9,173 nucleotides of DNA, taken from positions 1 through 9,173 of the forward strand of contig JAHDIA010000007.1 of the NCBI GenBank assembly GCA_020631035.1. Direction: 5' to 3'. The stretch comes from Chitinophagales bacterium (lineage in GTDB: Bacteria > Bacteroidota > Bacteroidia > Chitinophagales > UBA2359). This document shows positions 6,078-9,173 of the stretch, piece by piece. The first letter of the stretch is position 1, and each line of letters opens with the position of its first letter. The position numbers and the translations under genes were made by a program. A model generated the notes under the pieces. That model searched no databases. It was not told the DNA's origin and was given only the letters and a program-made list of their open reading frames with translations.

Positions 6078-6144
6078 AATTGTGAATTATAAATTGGATT
6101 TAATGGAATGCCAATTCACAATTCATAACTTACAATTCACAATT
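6078..6144. repeat. AT-rich inverted repeat, AATTGTGAATT family
   Basis: AATTGTGAATTATAAATTGG (6078-6097) faces CCAATTCACAATT (6111-6123) and a second CAATTCACAATT (6133-6144). The arms are complementary over AATTGTGAATT and AATTGG. The last copy overlaps the stop codon of the ankyrin gene (6144-6146), so the repeat may have moved into, or set, the end of that frame. Such strings are common intergenic filler in Bacteroidota. Confidence 0.65.
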
Positions 6145-7859
6145 TATTTCGTTTGCTCTGATACTCGAATCAATACAATTTTTCCTGTATCATCTTTTTG
6201 TGTATCCAACACCCTTGGTTCATATTTTTTCAACAAATTCAAACGGTTTAAATAATCGACAATGGTGTAGCGTCCCAATTCCGTTCCCCTACTCGACTGC
6301 ACCACCACATTGACATCCTCATTGGCAAAATGTGTTAGAGCTTCTGCCATTGGTAAATTAAAATCAAAAGTACTAGTACTGGCACTGCTGTAATTTTCGG
6401 TTTCCATAGTCGTTTCAGTTGTTGAGGCTGTCACTTCCGAATTTTCTGATTCCTTGCTTGCTGATTCTTCTGATATTTTGGGAATGGTTCTGTCTTTTGC
6501 TTCCATTTTTTTGCCTCCCACTTTAAAAGAGCGACTCAAAACACAATTATTGAGGTCTGAAACTTGTAAATTGTATTGTCCTGCCCCCAAAACCCTGTCT
6601 CGTGCCCCTGCTGAATCATTCCATTCAAAAGTATAGGGCGGGTTTCCTCCCTTTACATTCGCCTTTACCCAAGTCTGAGCATTGGGCAGGGTTTCTTCGA
6701 CCCATTCCAGTTGAAGCAAATTGACATTTTGTAAAGGAATATTGAGGGTATATTTTTTACGTTTGGCATCACTGACCACTACTTGATAGATGTTTCCACA
6801 CAAATTTTCGGCATACTGCTCTGAAAGTTGCTCATTGTGCGACCACTCAAACGCATAAGGTTCTTTTCCATTCTGCGGATTCACATTGATATAGCCCGAG
6901 CAGCTTTCCTCACAAGTGGGTGGAATAAAGGTGGCAAAAGCGTGGAGTTTTTTGCGCTTCTTTTTCTGCGATTTGACCAATTTAGCAATGGCTTTGTTCT
7001 TCGATTTTTTCGCCAGTTTTAGTGTAGAAACATCCGATACCTCCTCCCCCATATTGGGCATCACATCGAGTAGCAGTTGGACCAAGTCCTCATTCCGATT
7101 TTGGATGGCATAATGCAGGGGTAAGTATCCCTCGCCATCACTGACAATTGGATTGGCTCCAAAGCCCAAAAGCATCTTGACCGCATCCATATTGTCGTTT
7201 TGAACCGCCAAATGAATTGGATAGGTCTGCACTCCATTTTGTAGTTCTGTATTTGCCTGTCGCTTGAGCAGTACCCACAAGCAATCGTTAAAGCCCCTTT
7301 CGATGACTTGATGGACAGTGGTATTGCCCTTTTCCTCCTCCGTTTGGTTGAGTTCAAATCCAAGATCAATCAAAGTATTGAGCATCTCCGATTTACCACA
7401 ATTGCCTGCATAATGCAAAAGGGTCATTCCACCACTCAATTGGGGATAAGGATTGATACCTTGAGCAAACAAGGCTTCCAAAGACTCAAGCGAGTTGTGA
7501 TGAATGGCGTGAATCAAAGGGCTTTCTAATCCACCAAAAGAACTAGCACCTAAACCATTATTTATCAGATAGTTAAGCACCTCTACTGAATTAAGAGCTA
7601 TAGCTAAAAAAAAGGCCTCTTTTCCCACTTTTTCCATCCGATCACTACCCAATTTGAAGTAGTTGCTCACCCCTTTCACCTCATCTTTTGCCAGCGCAAC
7701 TAGCAATTCAGGAGCTTCAGAGGCGACTTTTTCGAGCTGTTTTTGGTGCTTCTCTTGCACTTCTGCCATTGAAATCTGCCCCAAAGTTTGGGAAGAAAAA
7801 AGCAGCAAAAAGCAAAAAAGCAGCCCAGCAAACGTCAAATAATTGTGTGTTGATTGCAT
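6144..7859 (-). CDS. Secreted mosaic protein: ankyrin repeats, two SprB-like repeats, C-terminal module
   Basis: 571 aa from the ATG at 7859. In-frame ATGs at 7919 and 7964 would bury the signal peptide (residues 1-27, ending Thr-Leu-Gly-Gln) behind 20-35 polar residues, so I reject them. Residues 78-295 hold about six ankyrin repeats, with hallmarks such as Pro-Ile-His-Leu-Ala-Val and Leu-Pro-Leu-His-Tyr-Ala-Ile followed by Leu-Leu-Gly-Phe-Gly-Ala-Asn-Pro. Residues 306-374 and 380-446 are two SprB-like modules, the second clearer: Gly-Gly-Asn-Pro-Pro-Tyr-Thr-Phe-Glu-Trp, then Leu-Gly-Ala-Gly-Gln-Tyr-x-Leu-x-Val-Ser-Asp. A Ser/Thr/Glu linker (447-498) leads to a C-terminal block (500-571) resembling residues 60-135 of the 190-aa operon protein. 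No enzyme motif is seen; ankyrin and SprB-like parts suggest binding or adhesion in the envelope. It reads toward the operon, 293 nt upstream of it. Confidence 0.85.
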   Translation of the reverse strand: MQSTHNYLTFAGLLFCFLLLFSSQTLGQISMAEVQEKHQKQLEKVASEAPELLVALAKDEVKGVSNYFKLGSDRMEKVGKEAFFLAIALNSVEVLNYLINNGLGASSFGGLESPLIHAIHHNSLESLEALFAQGINPYPQLSGGMTLLHYAGNCGKSEMLNTLIDLGFELNQTEEEKGNTTVHQVIERGFNDCLWVLLKRQANTELQNGVQTYPIHLAVQNDNMDAVKMLLGFGANPIVSDGEGYLPLHYAIQNRNEDLVQLLLDVMPNMGEEVSDVSTLKLAKKSKNKAIAKLVKSQKKKRKKLHAFATFIPPTCEESCSGYINVNPQNGKEPYAFEWSHNEQLSEQYAENLCGNIYQVVVSDAKRKKYTLNIPLQNVNLLQLEWVEETLPNAQTWVKANVKGGNPPYTFEWNDSAGARDRVLGAGQYNLQVSDLNNCVLSRSFKVGGKKMEAKDRTIPKISEESASKESENSEVTASTTETTMETENYSSASTSTFDFNLPMAEALTHFANEDVNVVVQSSRGTELGRYTIVDYLNRLNLLKKYEPRVLDTQKDDTGKIVLIRVSEQTK

Positions 7860-7941
7860 AACTGAGGATTGATTGTTTTCAGGATTCTGCACATCAACAT
7901 TAGACCCTTTTACAGTCATTTTTTTGAAAACCAGCCGAGAT
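7860..7941. promoter_or_regulatory. Divergent intergenic region (ankyrin gene / E1-like gene)
   Basis: With the chosen starts, the two divergent genes are separated by 82 bp, which must contain both promoters unless longer start forms are real. On the minus strand TAATGTTG is one mismatch from TAnnTTTG. On the plus strand no good match was found. The exact promoter positions cannot be set from sequence alone. Confidence 0.35.
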
Positions 7942-9129
7942 ATGTCCATCAACAATACTGTCAAAACACAAGAATGGGATCAGACCTTTCAGCTCATTTC
8001 TTGGTGGCAAAAGGACGCCATTCGAGCCGCCAAGATTATGGTGGTCGGTTCTGGCGCTCTGGGAAATGAGGTCTTAAAGAACCTCGCCTTGCTCAATGTA
8101 GGGCACATCCTCCTCGTCGATTTTGACACCATAGAATACTCCAATCTCTCCCGTTCGGTCCTTTTTAGAGAAAGCGATTGTCATAGTCACCAACTAAAGG
8201 TCGAAGTCGCCGCCAAACGCATCAAGGAAATCAACCCCAATGTAAAGACCAAAACCATCAATGGAGACATTATAGTGGATGTGGGATTGGGCATTTTTAG
8301 CCGTATGGATGTAGTCATTGGCTGTTTGGACAATCGTTTGGCAAGGCTTTTTCTCAATCGAGCATGTCATAAGGTGGGCAAAAGCTGGATAGACGGTGCC
8401 ATAGAAAATCTAGCGGGGCAAATCAATGTGTATACCCCCTCAAAAAGCTGCTACGAATGTCAGTTAACAGAGTCCGAAAAGAACAATATTCGCTACCGTT
8501 TGGGCTGCCCAGATGTCGCTCAACGCAATGCCACTGCTGGTCGTATTCCTACAACGCCCATTTCAGCCTCTATTATTGGCGCATTACAGGCCCAAGAAGC
8601 CCTCAAAATTGTGATGAAAAACGACAAATTTTCGATGGCTGGAGAGCGATTTTACTTTGAGGGAATGAATAATCTGTTTTTACAGTACAATAGTGTACCG
8701 CTAAAAGAGGATTGTTTGAGTCACGATTTTTACAAAGAAATCATCAAAATGCGACAATTATCATCATTTTTGTCGATTAAAGAGGCTTTTAAATTACTAT
8801 TTGAGCATTTTGAGAGCGATAATGCCATTATAGAACTGGATCACGAATTGGTTTTGGAAATTACTTCTAAAGAAAGCGAGCAATCACACGCCATTTGTAT
8901 CCCCCGCCCCCATTTATCGGAGCAAATAATGCGAAAATACCAGGCAAAAGCAGGAGAAGCCCTCATCATTACCCAGCAAATAGACCGTATAGACAGGGGC
9001 TTTCCCCATCAGGAGCGTAGTTTGCAAGAGGTTGGTATCCCTCCCCTACACATTATCAGTGTTATAGCCAATCAGAAGCGATATTACGTCGAATTAAGCG
9101 GTGACGAGTCCTACCTTGATTTTGCCTAA
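7942..9129 (+). CDS. E1-like (ThiF/MoeB/HesA superfamily) adenylating enzyme with C-terminal extension
   Basis: 395 aa from the ATG at 7942. The in-frame ATG at 7873 would add 23 residues antisense to the ankyrin gene's signal-peptide region, and the conserved fold does not need them. Family role: ATP-dependent adenylation of the C-terminal Gly of a ubiquitin-like or sulfur-carrier protein. Visible motifs are the nucleotide loop Gly-Ser-Gly-Ala-Leu-Gly (36-41), Asp60/Asp62, Asn68-Leu-Ser-Arg71, Lys86, Cys-Leu-Asp-Asn (128-131) and Cys170-x-x-Cys173. Cys189 in Gly-Cys-Pro sits where E1 enzymes carry the thioester cysteine, followed by Thr-Pro-x-Ser-Ala-Ser-Ile-Ile-Gly-Ala-Leu-Gln-Ala-Gln-Glu-Ala. 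A second CxxC pair was not seen, so the zinc site of MoeB/ThiF may be incomplete. Residues 255-395 are not rhodanese-like and may be a ubiquitin-fold-type E1 domain. The usual N-terminal Arg-Tyr-x-Arg-Gln of MoeB is absent. A partner E2, JAB peptidase or ubiquitin-like protein, if present, would be beyond 9173. An orphan MoeB-like role remains possible. Confidence 0.87.
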   Translation: MSINNTVKTQEWDQTFQLISWWQKDAIRAAKIMVVGSGALGNEVLKNLALLNVGHILLVDFDTIEYSNLSRSVLFRESDCHSHQLKVEVAAKRIKEINPNVKTKTINGDIIVDVGLGIFSRMDVVIGCLDNRLARLFLNRACHKVGKSWIDGAIENLAGQINVYTPSKSCYECQLTESEKNNIRYRLGCPDVAQRNATAGRIPTTPISASIIGALQAQEALKIVMKNDKFSMAGERFYFEGMNNLFLQYNSVPLKEDCLSHDFYKEIIKMRQLSSFLSIKEAFKLLFEHFESDNAIIELDHELVLEITSKESEQSHAICIPRPHLSEQIMRKYQAKAGEALIITQQIDRIDRGFPHQERSLQEVGIPPLHIISVIANQKRYYVELSGDESYLDFA

Positions 9130-9144
9130 AAAACGCCCCGAAAC

Positions 9145-9159
9145 GCCCTAAAATAGGGC
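9145..9159 (+). terminator. Small hairpin after the E1-like gene (weak terminator candidate)
   Basis: GCCCTA (9145-9150) and TAGGGC (9154-9159) form a perfect 6-bp stem with an AAA loop, 15 nt after the stop codon. It is followed by TTAAAAGGG rather than a T tract, so it is a poor intrinsic terminator. It could be an intergenic hairpin before a co-transcribed next gene. The window ends 14 nt later. Confidence 0.3.
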
Positions 9160-9173
9160 TTAAAAGGGATTTA

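Larger units (their letters stand above)
5851..6143. other. Repeat-filled intergenic region between ankyrin gene and operon
   Basis: No gene is supported here. From left to right it holds the degenerate 8-bp array (5860-5931), a palindromic CCTTCGACAAACTCAGG-type element (5974-5996), a seven-bp-stem palindrome (6043-6059) and an AT-rich inverted repeat (6078-6144) that runs into the ankyrin gene's stop codon. No clear TAnnTTTG promoter for the operon was found on the minus strand. The ankyrin gene and the operon are on the same strand, so read-through from the ankyrin gene is possible. Confidence 0.7.

Noticed and set aside
7873..7941. Longer start for the E1-like gene
   Set aside because: It would run antisense into the ankyrin gene's 5' end, adds residues not needed by the fold, and leaves no room for promoters. 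It is not fully excluded.
7860..7964. Longer start for the ankyrin gene (ATG at 7919 or 7964)
   Set aside because: It would put 20-35 mostly polar residues before a clear signal peptide. The ATG at 7859 gives a normal signal peptide.
464..9129. E1-like enzyme as the maturase of the Tyr/Ser/Cys-rich peptides
   Set aside because: ThiF-type enzymes do occur in some peptide pathways, but here they are over 6 kb apart with an opposite-strand operon between them. No shared regulation is visible.
7942..9129. MoeB-rhodanese fusion (MoeZ type)
   Set aside because: Length fits, but the C-terminal region lacks a rhodanese Cys loop and the typical Asp-Val-Arg motif.

Overview
The window looks like an accessory or lineage-specific stretch of a low-GC Bacteroidota chromosome. 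A Saprospiraceae-like gliding or marine filamentous bacterium is my best guess, from overall style rather than a marker gene. The supporting signs are A-rich 5' leaders without Shine-Dalgarno sequences, a TAnnTTTG-type promoter element, a secreted protein with SprB-like repeats, an EGF/propeller-like lipoprotein, and intergenic spaces full of short AT-rich and palindromic repeats.

Layout. 1-104 is an 8-bp tandem repeat that continues off the left edge. 105-463 is an AT/pyrimidine-rich non-coding leader with a candidate promoter. 464-787 and 936-1256 are two tandem plus-strand paralogues of 107 and 106 aa. Each has a short leader ending in Val-Gly-Gly and a Tyr/Ser/Cys-rich remainder, and the pair ends in a convincing intrinsic terminator at 1290-1322. 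They look like double-glycine-leader exported or ribosomally made peptides, and are the most unusual item here. A 59-residue block is identical between them, while leader and tail have diverged.

1479-5850 is a compact minus-strand operon read right to left. It encodes a 190-aa secreted protein, a 273-aa secreted protein, a 502-aa secreted/membrane protein with a long charged linker, and a 490-aa lipoprotein with two EGF-like modules. The first two junctions are 4-bp ATGA overlaps and the third is a 3-bp gap, so the four products are probably made together and act in the envelope. 5851-6143 is repeat-filled intergenic DNA. 6144-7859, also minus strand, encodes a 571-aa secreted mosaic of ankyrin repeats, two SprB-like repeats and a C-terminal segment. 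That segment resembles part of the 190-aa protein and, more weakly, the 502-aa protein, which ties this gene to the operon.

7942-9129, plus strand and divergent from the ankyrin gene, encodes a 395-aa E1-like (ThiF/MoeB/HesA superfamily) adenylating enzyme. It has a CxxC pair, a candidate catalytic Cys189 and a non-rhodanese C-terminal domain, closer to the E1s of bacterial ubiquitin-like conjugation operons than to plain MoeB/ThiF. Its partners, if any, would lie beyond the right edge. Nothing in the window shows that the E1 acts on the two peptides: they are over 6 kb apart with an oppositely oriented block between. All homology statements come from reading the sequence, and no search was run.
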